Part shown: positions 52,388 through 61,247 of the stretch, piece by piece
Numbering within the stretch: the first letter of the stretch is position 1
How the letters are laid out: each line of letters starts with the position of its first letter
Assembly (NCBI RefSeq): GCF_001418085.1
Contig: NZ_LIQH01000027.1
Coordinates: forward strand, 172,718 to 236,717
Source of the DNA: Lacinutrix algicola
GTDB taxonomy: Bacteria; Bacteroidota; Bacteroidia; Flavobacteriales; Flavobacteriaceae
Direction of reading: 5' to 3'
Length of the DNA: 64,000 nt
The notes under the pieces: model-generated
What the model saw: only the letters and a program-made list of their open reading frames with translations
What the model was told of the DNA's origin: nothing
The model's database searches: none
Made by a program: the position numbers and the translations under genes

Positions 52388-53704
52388 TTAAATCTCGCGA
52401 TTAGAATCCCAAGCTTCTAAATAATCTTTTACTGCTTTAACAAATTGTCCACCAAGTGCACCATTTACAACACGATGGTCGTAAGAATGCGATAAGAACA
52501 TTTTGTAACGGATACCAATAAAATCACCATCTGGAGTTTCTATAACAGCAGGTACTTTACGTATTGCTCCTAAAGCTAAAATTCCAACTTGTGGTTGATT
52601 AATAATTGGTGTTCCCATAATACTACCAAAAGTACCAACGTTAGTTACCGTATAAGTACCACCTTGTATATCGTCTGGCTTTAATTTATTTTCTCTAGCT
52701 CGTTTTGCTAAATCGTTTACCGCTTTTGTCATGCCAACTAAATTAAGTTGATCTGCATTTTTAATAACAGGTACAATTAAATCACCGTTACCTAATGCGG
52801 CAGCCATACCAAGATTAATATTTTTCTTTTTAATAATTGTATCACCTTGAAGAGAGATATTCATCATTGGGAAATCGCGTAATGCTTTCGCTATAGCTTC
52901 CATAAAGATTGGTGTAAACGTAAGGTTTTCGCCTTCACGCTTCATAAAATCGTTCTTTACTTTCTTTCTCCAATTCCAGATATTTGTAACATCTGCTTCT
53001 ATAAAACTCTGTACGTGTGCACTTTTTTGTACACTTTCAACCATATGATGTGCAATTAACTTGCCCATTCTAGTCATTTCTATAATCTCATCACCTTCTG
53101 CAGATACCACTGGAGCTGCTACTTGTTTAGCAGCAGGTTTTGCAGGTGTTTTAGTTACTGGAGCCGCAACTGCTTTCGCTGGTTGAGAACCTCTAGTTTT
53201 TAAATACTCTTGCATATCTGCTTTAGTAACACGGCTGTCTTTTCCAGAACCTGGAATAGCATCTAGTTCTGCTTGCGCTATACCTTCGGCTTTAGCCATA
53301 TTTTTTACTAACGGTGAGTAAAAACGCTCTCCATTAGAACTAATTGGTGCTGCAGATTCTTGAGCTGCAACAACTGTTTGTGAAACCTCAGCAACTGCAG
53401 GAGCTGCTTTTTCATCTACAACTTCTTGTGTTTTTGGAGCTTGAGCAGAAGCATTACCTTCTCCTTCTGTTTCGATAATAGCTATCGTTTGTCCAACTTG
53501 CACAACATCGTCCACATTAAATAGCACTTCAACTAAAACGCCATCTACTTCACTGGGTACTTCACTATCCACTTTATCTGTTGCAATTTCTAAGATTGCT
53601 TCATCTTGTTCTATAGTGTCACCAACCTCTTTTAACCATGAAGTAATCGTTGCCTCTGCAACGCTTTCTCCCATTTTCGGTAATTTTAGTTCAAATCTTG
53701 CCAT
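52388..53704 (-). CDS. Dihydrolipoamide acyltransferase (E2) of a 2-oxo acid dehydrogenase complex
   Basis: The order is: lipoyl domain (about 1-80, lipoyl Lys in EIATDKVDSEV), an Ala/Pro-rich linker, a peripheral subunit-binding domain (about 130-170, YSPLVKNMAKAEGIAQAEL) and the catalytic domain (about 215-435). The catalytic segment reads SHSYDHRVVNGALGGQF; the usual HRxxDG has Asn in place of Asp. The complex could be for branched-chain 2-oxo acids, pyruvate or 2-oxoglutarate; no E1 gene is adjacent. It has its own -7 box. Confidence 0.9.
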   Translation of the reverse strand: MARFELKLPKMGESVAEATITSWLKEVGDTIEQDEAILEIATDKVDSEVPSEVDGVLVEVLFNVDDVVQVGQTIAIIETEGEGNASAQAPKTQEVVDEKAAPAVAEVSQTVVAAQESAAPISSNGERFYSPLVKNMAKAEGIAQAELDAIPGSGKDSRVTKADMQEYLKTRGSQPAKAVAAPVTKTPAKPAAKQVAAPVVSAEGDEIIEMTRMGKLIAHHMVESVQKSAHVQSFIEADVTNIWNWRKKVKNDFMKREGENLTFTPIFMEAIAKALRDFPMMNISLQGDTIIKKKNINLGMAAALGNGDLIVPVIKNADQLNLVGMTKAVNDLAKRARENKLKPDDIQGGTYTVTNVGTFGSIMGTPIINQPQVGILALGAIRKVPAVIETPDGDFIGIRYKMFLSHSYDHRVVNGALGGQFVKAVKDYLEAWDSNREI

Positions 53705-53741
53705 ATTAATAAAAAATGTGTCTTTTTGTAATTTCAGAGTG

Positions 53742-53749
53742 CAAAATTA
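53742..53749 (-). promoter_or_regulatory. -7 promoter box of the E2 gene
   Basis: TAATTTTG matches TAnnTTTG, 37 bases before the ATG. Confidence 0.5.
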
Positions 53750-53818
53750 CTAAAAAATAGTCGATTTATCTGATTATTCAATATAATTTTAAACTCTACC
53801 TCTGTAATGCTTTGATAC

Positions 53819-54922
53819 TTAAAAGTGTACCACTTCTCCTCTACTTTTCGAGGAATTACTTCCGAGTATAAAATTAGTACTTTTTGGAAGTATTTTGAAT
53901 GATAAATTTTTATTTTTTTCTGAAGTTTCCATTTGGTGGATAATCTCCTGAAAACTAATATAATTAGCATCGAAAATAATTTGAGTATTATTTTTCACTT
54001 CGGAAACATTAGAAGCCTGTACTAAAGCTTTTTCTAATTTAATTGCTAATCTTTTATTGCTAGTACCAGAAATCAAAGTATAATCTTGAAACGTTTGTCT
54101 CTTATCTGAAGCTTTACTTTCAAATAATCTTGCAGATTGTATTCCGAAGAATACCAAAGCATCGAAAACAAGATTACTTTTAAAATGCTTTTTGTAAAAA
54201 ATTTGCATCGCACCATAAAAACGCTTCGCATAAGTTTTATCTTTTAATGTACTTTCTCCTTTATAATGGATAACTGAAGTTTCTCCAAAATAGAAACTTT
54301 GATAACCGGCTGTTTTAATTTTGTAACTTAAATCTATGTCTTCCCCATACATAAAGTAATCTTCATCGAAACCTTTAACCTCATTATAAACACTACGTTT
54401 TAATAACATAAAAGCACCAACAAACACATCTACTTTACCAATTTCGTTTTCTTTTAAATGATTTGCATAATAGTGTTTAGAATTTCCTAATGCTTTATTA
54501 ATTGCAATTTTAGTAACTGGAACATTGCGTTTACTTTCCGGCAAATAGTTTCCGTTGCCATCTATTAATTTACATCCAACGATTCCGAGATTGTTTTGTT
54601 TTTCGGCGAAAGCCAAAAGTGTTTTAAAAGTATTTTCTGCTACAACAGTGTCCGGGTTTAGAATGCAAAGGTATTCGCCTTTCGCTTGTTTAACTCCAAT
54701 ATTATTTCCTTTAGAAAAACCTGAGTTCTCTTTATTTTCTATAAGTTTTACATTTGGAAATTGCTCTTTAACCATTACACAACTACTATCTTGAGAGTTG
54801 TTGTCTACTACTATAATTTCAGCATCTAAACCTTGAATAGCAGCTTCTACGCTTTGCAAACACAACTGTAAAAAGTAGTGTACGTTGTAGTTTAATATGA
54901 TTACAGAAAGTTGCAAATGCAA
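53819..54922 (-). CDS. Family 2 glycosyltransferase
   Basis: A GT-A fold enzyme: LSVIILNYNVHYFLQLCLQSV, VVDNNSQDSS, GFSKGNNIGVKQAKGEYLCILNPDTVV (metal-binding region near residue 95) and GFDEDYFMYGEDIDLSYKIKTAGY. Residues about 285-367 are an extra tail with no family match. It probably adds a sugar (rhamnose-type transferases look alike) to a surface polysaccharide. No other polysaccharide genes are adjacent. recR lies eight bases upstream on the same strand. Confidence 0.88.
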   Translation of the reverse strand: MHLQLSVIILNYNVHYFLQLCLQSVEAAIQGLDAEIIVVDNNSQDSSCVMVKEQFPNVKLIENKENSGFSKGNNIGVKQAKGEYLCILNPDTVVAENTFKTLLAFAEKQNNLGIVGCKLIDGNGNYLPESKRNVPVTKIAINKALGNSKHYYANHLKENEIGKVDVFVGAFMLLKRSVYNEVKGFDEDYFMYGEDIDLSYKIKTAGYQSFYFGETSVIHYKGESTLKDKTYAKRFYGAMQIFYKKHFKSNLVFDALVFFGIQSARLFESKASDKRQTFQDYTLISGTSNKRLAIKLEKALVQASNVSEVKNNTQIIFDANYISFQEIIHQMETSEKNKNLSFKILPKSTNFILGSNSSKSRGEVVHF

Positions 54923-54930
54923 TTAGTATT

Positions 54931-55548
54931 TTAATGTTTTAATGAAGCTTCAAACGGAATACGATTTAATATACTACGGCCGAGTGTAATCTCATCGGCA
55001 TATTCTAATTCATCACCAACCGAAATTCCTCTCGCAATTGTAGACGTTTCAACTTCTAAACCGTTTAATTGTTTAAAGATATAGAAATTAGTTGTATCGC
55101 CTTCCATAGTTGGACTCAATGCAAAAATGAGTTCTTTTACATTTCCAGACCGTACTTTCTCTACTAAACTTACAATGTTTAAATCGTGAGGACCGATACC
55201 TTCTATAGGATTAATTTTTCCGCCTAAAACGTGGTATAATCCTTTATGCGATGCTGTGTTTTCTATTGCCATAACATCGCGAATATCTTCTACAACACAA
55301 ATAATATCGTCTTTTCTTAATGGGTTTGAGCAAATTTCGCATAACTCGACGTCGCTTATATTATGACACGATTTACAAAATTTTAAATCTTCTCGCATAT
55401 GCGATAATGCATTAGATAGATTTTGTGTTTGTTCCTTAGGTTGTTTTAGTAAATGTAATGCCAAACGTAAAGCTGTACGCTTACCAATACCGGGTAATTG
55501 TGCGATTTCGTTGACTGCATTTTCTAAAAGTTTTGAAGAGAATTCCAT
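54931..55548 (-). CDS. recR: Recombination protein RecR
   Basis: Works with RecF and RecO to load RecA at gaps. It has the N-terminal helix-hairpin-helix ([17 protein letters not shown]), a four-Cys zinc finger ([16 protein letters not shown] near 58-73) and a Toprim domain ([29 protein letters not shown]). The length of 205 residues is normal. The GT2 gene follows and probably shares the transcript. Confidence 0.95.
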   Translation of the reverse strand: MEFSSKLLENAVNEIAQLPGIGKRTALRLALHLLKQPKEQTQNLSNALSHMREDLKFCKSCHNISDVELCEICSNPLRKDDIICVVEDIRDVMAIENTASHKGLYHVLGGKINPIEGIGPHDLNIVSLVEKVRSGNVKELIFALSPTMEGDTTNFYIFKQLNGLEVETSTIARGISVGDELEYADEITLGRSILNRIPFEASLKH

Positions 55549-55914
55549 AGCCTGCTAAATTAATCTTTTTGTTACGAATTGACGCATTTATTTATTTGAT
55601 TTTTATGCGATTATTCTTGTAGGTTTTAGACATGAATTTTATTGATTATCATGAATTACTGCTAACTTGGTTTGGATTACTCTTGTGTTTCTAGACACGG
55701 ATTTCTCAGATTTTCTCGGATTATTACTCTTCGCTGATTACTCCTATGTTTTATTATACACACTATTCTCTTTCTTCTTTTCTCTATTCTCTTTATTCTC
55801 TTCCTTCATTCTGCAGTCTTCCTTTCTATAACTAGAACACAACTTTAAATACTTATAACTTATAACTCTTAACTTTTTACTTTTCCGTATTTTGGCTCTC
55901 AGAAAATAATCTAC
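55549..55914. other. Intergenic region with a degenerate repeated motif
   Basis: Between divergent recR and symporter genes. At 55694-55722 the motif GGATTTCTC, then GATTTTCTC and GGATT, follows GACACG, resembling the scattered GACACGGATT repeats of this phylum. A pyrimidine-rich stretch with repeats of TATTCTCTT (55757-55806) and ACTTATAACTTATAACT follow. TATTTTG at about 55888 may be a weak -7 box of the symporter. Confidence 0.45.
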
Positions 55915-57372
55915 ATGTCAGCAACTTTAATATTACTACTAATTGCAGCCTATTTTGGCGTGCTTATATTAATCTCATATTTTACTGGAAGAAGGTCAGG
56001 AAATGATGCTTTTTTTAAAGGTAACAAACAATCTCCTTGGTATGTTGTTGCTTTTGGTATGATAGGCGCATCACTTTCTGGTGTTACTTTTATTTCGGTT
56101 CCTGGTTGGATTGAAGCCTCTCAGTTTAGCTATATGCAAGTTGTTTTAGGATATATTGTGGGTTATTTAGTAATTGGAACCGTTTTACTGCCTTTATACT
56201 ATAAACTTAATTTAACTTCAATCTATACCTATTTAGAAGAACGTTTTGGTAATTACTCCTACAAAACGGGAGCTTCATTTTTCTTAATTTCTAGAGTAAT
56301 TGGAGCGAGTTTTAGATTATTTTTAGTTGCTAATGTTTTACAAATTGTTTTGTTTGACGAACTAGGTATTGAATTCTGGCAAACCGTTACTATTACCGTA
56401 CTTCTAATTTGGCTTTACACGTTTAAATCTGGAATAAAAACCATTGTCTGGACCGATACTTTACAAACCTTATTTATGCTTATTGCAGTTGGTGTAGCCA
56501 TTTATTTTGTGAGTGCTGAATTAGGATTAAACGGTAGTAACGTTTTAACTTTTGTATTAGATAGTGATTTAAGTAAGACTTTCTTTTTTGATGATTTTAA
56601 ATCTGGAAACTACTTCTGGAAACAGTTTATTTCTGGTGCATTTATAGCAATAGTTATGACTGGTTTAGATCAAGATATGATGCAAAAAAACTTAACCTGT
56701 AAAACATTAAAAGATGCACAAAAAAACATGTTCTGGTTTACTTTGGTACTAACAATTGTAAACTTTGTTTTTTTAAGTCTTGGTTTATTACTAACTGTTT
56801 ATGCTCAAAAAAATGGAATTGATGCCCATAAGGATGATCTTTTTCCTATTCTAGCAAAAAACCATTTAGGTGTTGGTGTATTTGCATTTTTCTTATTAGG
56901 TTTAATTGCTGCCGCATACAGTAGTGCAGATTCTGCTTTAACTTCTTTAACGACTTCTTTTAGTATTGATATTTTAGATATAGAAAAAAAACATACGCCG
57001 CAAGAACAAGTAAAAATTAGAAAACGTATACATGTTGCAATTTCTTTTATTTTAATACTTGTTATTGTTGCTTTTAAATATATTATTAAAGACGCAAGCG
57101 TTATAGCTAAACTCTTTGTTTTTGCTGGTTACACCTATGGACCTCTTTTAGGATTATATGCTTTTGGCCTATTTACAAAATGGCAAATTAAAGATAAAAT
57201 TGTACCAATTATTGCTATACTTTCTCCTATCCTATCTTACATAATAAGTGTGAATAGTTTAAAATGGTTTGGTTTTGAATTTGGTTTCTTTATTCTAATT
57301 TTAAACGGCCTAATTACATTTTTAGGATTGCTAATTATTAGAACAAAAGAAACTTCTAATATTGATTTGTAG
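55915..57372 (+). CDS. Sodium:solute symporter (SSS family)
   Basis: A 485-residue inner-membrane protein with about 13 hydrophobic segments. SSS features are GMIGASLSGVTFISVPGW, YTYLEERFGNYSYKTGA and GLIAAAYSSADSALTSLTTSFSIDIL (the Na+-site Ser pair). The substrate (sugar, proline, iodide or other) is not readable from the sequence. Its end overlaps the convergent CoA-binding gene by 17 bases. Confidence 0.9.
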   Translation: MSATLILLLIAAYFGVLILISYFTGRRSGNDAFFKGNKQSPWYVVAFGMIGASLSGVTFISVPGWIEASQFSYMQVVLGYIVGYLVIGTVLLPLYYKLNLTSIYTYLEERFGNYSYKTGASFFLISRVIGASFRLFLVANVLQIVLFDELGIEFWQTVTITVLLIWLYTFKSGIKTIVWTDTLQTLFMLIAVGVAIYFVSAELGLNGSNVLTFVLDSDLSKTFFFDDFKSGNYFWKQFISGAFIAIVMTGLDQDMMQKNLTCKTLKDAQKNMFWFTLVLTIVNFVFLSLGLLLTVYAQKNGIDAHKDDLFPILAKNHLGVGVFAFFLLGLIAAAYSSADSALTSLTTSFSIDILDIEKKHTPQEQVKIRKRIHVAISFILILVIVAFKYIIKDASVIAKLFVFAGYTYGPLLGLYAFGLFTKWQIKDKIVPIIAILSPILSYIISVNSLKWFGFEFGFFILILNGLITFLGLLIIRTKETSNIDL

Positions 57373-57718
57373 ATAATAAAACCAAAGTACAAGCAACTTC
57401 AAATTTAATATCGTTTTCCTTTAAAATAGTATAAAATTCAGGATTCTCTGTTCCCGGATTAAAAATAACGCGCTTTGGTTTTAAAGACACAATGTAATCG
57501 TAATACTGTACTTGTCTTGTTGGGTTTAAATATAAAGTAACTGTATCTATATCTTTATAAGGCTTCAACTCTGTATCTATTGTAACACCATATTCTACGC
57601 CTTCTCGCAAACCAAAAGCTACAGTTTCGTGATTGTAGTTTGTTAATTTTCGCATAGCCATGTTAGAATAACGCTGCGGTTTTGTTGATGCTCCTATTAC
57701 TAATGTTTTTTTATTCAT
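57356..57718 (-). CDS. CoA-binding domain protein
   Basis: A 120-residue Rossmann-like domain starting KTLVIGASTKPQRYSNMAMRKL, followed by GVEYGVTIDTELKPY, DTVTLYLNPTRQVQYYDYIV and VIFNPGTENPEF. It matches the stand-alone CoA-binding (YccU-like) family. The function is unknown. A CGCTTTCGCGG-type repeat lies about 26 bases before its ATG. Confidence 0.88.
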   Translation of the reverse strand: MNKKTLVIGASTKPQRYSNMAMRKLTNYNHETVAFGLREGVEYGVTIDTELKPYKDIDTVTLYLNPTRQVQYYDYIVSLKPKRVIFNPGTENPEFYTILKENDIKFEVACTLVLLSTNQY

Positions 57719-57744
57719 ATAAATTTTATTTAATACTGGGTTAA

Positions 57745-57757
57745 TTCCGCGAAAGCG
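57745..57757. repeat. Short palindromic repeat TTCCGCGAAAGCG
   Basis: The exact reverse complement of CGCTTTCGCGGAA at 9577-9589. Both copies lie just before a start codon. Confidence 0.5.
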
Positions 57758-57848
57758 AAAACTTCTTTTTTGTTAAAACAATGTTAACGTTTATTAAAAA
57801 CAGTAACACAATATAAAACTAGTCGTCTTAATAATAACACCAAAACAA

Positions 57849-58197
<349 letters not shown>

Positions 58198-58207
<10 letters not shown>

Positions 58208-60363
58208 ATTTTGGCGAAATCAAAATTTACGAAGCGGCTACTAGCTTAGACGAAGTGGAGCTTACTGGCGAAGTCTCAACAATACAACAAAAAGTAGATA
58301 GAAAAGTAATTACGGTTGGTAAAGACTTAACCACTTCCGGGCCTACTGCGAGCGATATAATGAACAACTTACCAAGCGTAAGTGTAGATTCTCAATCTGG
58401 CGCTATTAGTTTAAGAGGAAATGCTAATGTACGTGTTATGGTAGATGGTAAACTGTCTAATATTCCTGCGGCACAATTACTAAAACAAATACCGTCTACT
58501 TCTATAAAAAGTATTGAATTAATTACCAATCCGTCTGCTAAATACAATCCGGAAGGCATGAGCGGACTTATAAATATAATCTTGAAAAAGAATATAAAAA
58601 TTGGTTTTAACGGTAATATTAATTTGGGCTTAAATTACCAAGATAATGCTAAATTTAATAGCTCGATAGATATGAATTACCGTAATGGTAAATTAAATTT
58701 CTACGGTAATTATGGTAATAATATTTCTAAAAACGACAATAGTGGTTTAATAAGTAGACCTGCAAACAACTCGGAACAAGCTTTTGCTTTTAAAGACAAT
58801 AATAAAAACCACTTATTTAAAGCAGGAGTTGATTTTTATTTAAATGATAAGAATACCATTTCGTTTTTTACGAATCAGAATATAACAGATGCTAAAAACG
58901 GAGGTACAACTGATGCTTTGTTTTATGATATGCCTAGCTTAAACCAATATCAAGTTTTCGATAGTAAAAACGACAATAATTCGTCGCAATACAATTTTGA
59001 TTACAAACTAGAATTAGCAAAAGAAGGTTCTAACATAGAATTAGAAGTAGATTATAATGTATTTGACCAGCAAGAAGATGCAGATTTTAGATTTTCTGGA
59101 AATACAGATTTAAATAACTACTTAGATTTTGTAACTACAGATAGAGACAGAACTACTATTAATTTAGACTATGTGAATCCGTTAAGTGATTCTGCAAAAT
59201 TAGAATTAGGAGTACAAGCTCGTTTATTTAACACCAATATAGATTACAATTCTACAGGAATTTCTTTAAATAATATGGGTGTTTTTAGACCAACACCAAG
59301 TACGGTTTTCGATTATTCTAGAGATATCTATTCTGCTTATGCTACATACGGTAAAACTTTTGAAAAATGGACCTATCAAATAGGTTTACGTGCAGAAAAT
59401 GTAAAAGTTAATGCAGATGCATTATCTACTGAAGCTACAAATGAAACAGACTTAATAGCTTTTGATAATGATTATTTTGAAGTATATCCTTCAGCTTTCT
59501 TTACCTATTCACCATCAGAAAAAAATGCATATCAATTAAGTTTTAGTCGTCGTGTAGATAGACCTGGAATAGGACAAATAAATCCTATTAGAGAATGGAG
59601 CACACCTTTAATATCTTCTTTTGGAAATCAAAATTTAGAACCACAATTCACAAACTCTATAGAGTTAAATTATACCAGACAATTAAAAGCAGGAAGTGTT
59701 ACAGCAGGTGTTTTCTATCGTGCAATACAAGATGAAATTAACCAAGGTATTACTATAGACAGGACCGATGTTACTTCTGGTCGCCAAATTTTAACTCATA
59801 ATAATTATGATGATACCTCAGCTTACGGATTAGAATTATCTAGTAATTACAGACCAACAAAATGGTGGAGTTTAAATGCTAGTTTTGATGCTTATATGCA
59901 AACTCAAAAAGGAATTACAGAAATACTTGATGCACCTTTAGAAACCGCAACTTTAAACGATATCCAAACAAATGTAGTTGAAGTCGATAATTTTGCATAC
60001 AATTTTAGAGTATTCAATAATTTTAAAGTTACCAAAAAAATAAGCTTATCTGCTTTTGCTTTTTATCGTGGTTCTGCCGAAGACTTACAATTTAAAAGTG
60101 AACCAATGTATTTTGTTAACCTTGGTGCAAGACATGATTTTGCAGATGGCAAAGGTTCTTTTAGCTTAAACTTTAATGATGTGTTTGGAACACAAGAATT
60201 TGGTTTTACAGGAAACAGACCTTACAAACAAGTAGGAACCTTTAACTGGGAAAGCCAAACTATTTTTGCTGGATTGTCTTATAGATTTGGAGGCGGAAAA
60301 TACCAAGCAAAATCAAGAAAGAATAGAGATAATAACGAAAAATCTGGTGGTGGATTTTTATAG
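58198..60363 (+). CDS. TonB-type outer-membrane receptor, plug and barrel part (frame broken from its start)
   Basis: It continues the fragment before it in the -1 frame and has no good start of its own; the first GTG is at 58255. A plug-like domain (about the first 110 residues: VDRKVITVGKDL, IMNNLPSVSVDSQSGAISLRGN, VMVDGKLSNIPA, IELITNPSAKYNPEGMSGLINI) is followed by a 22-strand-type barrel. The pattern is of the outer-membrane beta-barrel family 3 (SusC-related but without a SusD partner). It ends in a Gly/Lys-rich tail after GLSYRFGGG. The ligand is unknown. A terminator follows at 60447. The long intact barrel frame argues that the break is recent, reversible or an error. Confidence 0.85.
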
Positions 60364-60446
60364 AAGTTAGATTTAAAATACTAATTAGTGTTTTAATAGC
60401 CTTATTAATAGTTAACGGTTAGTGTTATACAAGGTTATTAAATAAG

Positions 60447-60478
60447 AAAACCCAAAGCTTGATCAGTTTTGGGTTTTT
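60447..60478 (+). terminator. Intrinsic terminator after the receptor gene
   Basis: AAAACCCAAA pairs with TTTGGGTTTT around an 11-base loop, with T residues after it. It lies 84 bases after the receptor stop. Confidence 0.8.
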
Positions 60479-60562
60479 GATTTTTAGCTCTAAATAGCCT
60501 TCAACGGTAGTTAAATATATACTAATTTTTTTAAACGTACTATTTACGTTAATTATGCATTG

Positions 60563-60570
60563 TACATTTG
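60563..60570 (+). promoter_or_regulatory. -7 box of small RNA candidate 1
   Basis: TACATTTG fits TAnnTTTG exactly; no gene start follows within the transcript. Confidence 0.6.
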
Positions 60571-60574
60571 CCAC

Positions 60575-60662
60575 GATTAATTCTTTAATCCGATTTTCGG
60601 GTCGATATAGAGATTGGTTAATAGCGATTAAATCCTGAGACGTCTGTCTCAGGATTTTTTAT
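60575..60662 (+). ncRNA. Small RNA candidate 1 of a three-copy family
   Basis: About 87 nt from the predicted start to the T run. It holds a short hairpin CCGA-TTT-TCGG (60590-60600), then an unpaired GGTTAATAGCGATTAA stretch, then a strong terminator: ATCCTGAGAC pairing with GTCTCAGGAT around GTCT, followed by TTTTTT. It has no open frame. The sequence is more divergent than copies 2 and 3, but it shares the layout and TTAATAGC. Start and end are estimates. Confidence 0.6.
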
Positions 60663-60772
60663 TTATCAAAAAAACAGCAAACAATGTTAAAAAGCTGTTA
60701 AATACTGATTTTCAGTGTAATAAAAACACATTTTAATCGTCTATAAAGAAACACAACACAGTTAACGAAATA

Positions 60773-60780
60773 TTTATTTG
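60773..60780 (+). promoter_or_regulatory. -7-like box of small RNA candidate 2
   Basis: TTTATTTG, one base off TAnnTTTG. AACGAAATA before it matches AACGAATAA at copy 3. Confidence 0.45.
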
Positions 60781-60784
60781 AATT

Positions 60785-60870
60785 AGTCTTCCATAAAAAC
60801 GTTCGTAAACACGTTAAGTTTATATGATTAATAGCAAGAAATCCCAATGTTGACGCATTGGGATTTTTAT
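60785..60870 (+). ncRNA. Small RNA candidate 2 of a three-copy family
   Basis: About 86 nt starting near GAATTAGTCTTCCA. Hairpin GTAAAC-ACGTTAA-GTTTAT (60805-60823), single-stranded TTAATAGC, then terminator stem ATCCCAATG with CATTGGGAT around TTGACG and a T run. It is about 80 percent identical to copy 3 by eye, with changes in the stems that keep pairing. It has no open frame. Confidence 0.65.
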
Positions 60871-60975
60871 TTTAAAGATCTACAACTGTTAAACTATGTT
60901 AAAGTCTAACTTTTAGCGCAATGAAAATAAAAAACTCACATCTAAAGTAATATACAACTTAGAAAAACGAATAAT

Positions 60976-60983
60976 TAAATTTG
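60976..60983 (+). promoter_or_regulatory. -7 box of small RNA candidate 3
   Basis: TAAATTTG fits TAnnTTTG exactly, in the same place relative to GAATTAGTCTTCCA as in copy 2. Confidence 0.6.
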
Positions 60984-60987
60984 AATT

Positions 60988-61073
60988 AGTCTTCCACTTT
61001 AAAATTCGTAAGCATGTTAAGTTTACATTATTAATAATACGAAATTCCAATGTTGATGCGTTGGGATTTTTTT
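60988..61073 (+). ncRNA. Small RNA candidate 3 of a three-copy family
   Basis: About 86 nt. Hairpin GTAAGC-ATGTTAA-GTTTAC (61008-61026), TTAATAATACG, then terminator stem ATTCCAATG with CGTTGGGAT around TTGATG and a run of six or more T. Against copy 2, A-U becomes G-U, G-U becomes G-C and C-G becomes U-G within stems, so pairing is kept while sequence changes. It has no open frame. Confidence 0.65.
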
Positions 61074-61214
61074 ATTTAAAAAACCTCTTACGGACTAATT
61101 ATAAAGACATAACACCTCTTTATCACTTATAAGTCTCAATACCAAACATAGATCTTAACGCCCTCTACGAACTGTTCAAAACAGATGCTTTCTATAATAA
61201 TTCTTAAAAAGAAT

Positions 61215-61222
61215 TATATTTG
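61215..61222 (+). promoter_or_regulatory. -7 promoter box of the T9SS surface protein
   Basis: TATATTTG matches TAnnTTTG. It lies 25 bases before the TTG at 61248 and after the ATG at 61185, so it supports the TTG as the true start. Confidence 0.55.
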
Positions 61223-61247
61223 TAGCAGACAAATTATACCTATCTTT

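Larger units (their letters stand above)
60364..61214. other. Long intergenic region holding the small RNA family
   Basis: Between the receptor and the T9SS surface protein. Apart from the receptor terminator and three small RNA candidates it holds only AT-rich DNA. The segments before copies 2 and 3 also align in part (CTGTTAAA, TCTAWAAAG, AACGAAWA), so the duplicated unit is about 205 bp, not only the RNA. Confidence 0.55.

Noticed and set aside
53734..53970. Open frame of 78 codons on the minus strand overlapping the end of the GT2 gene
   Set aside because: It shares DNA with the GT2 C-terminus in another frame, has no recognisable domain, and half of it is in the AT-rich leader of the E2 gene.
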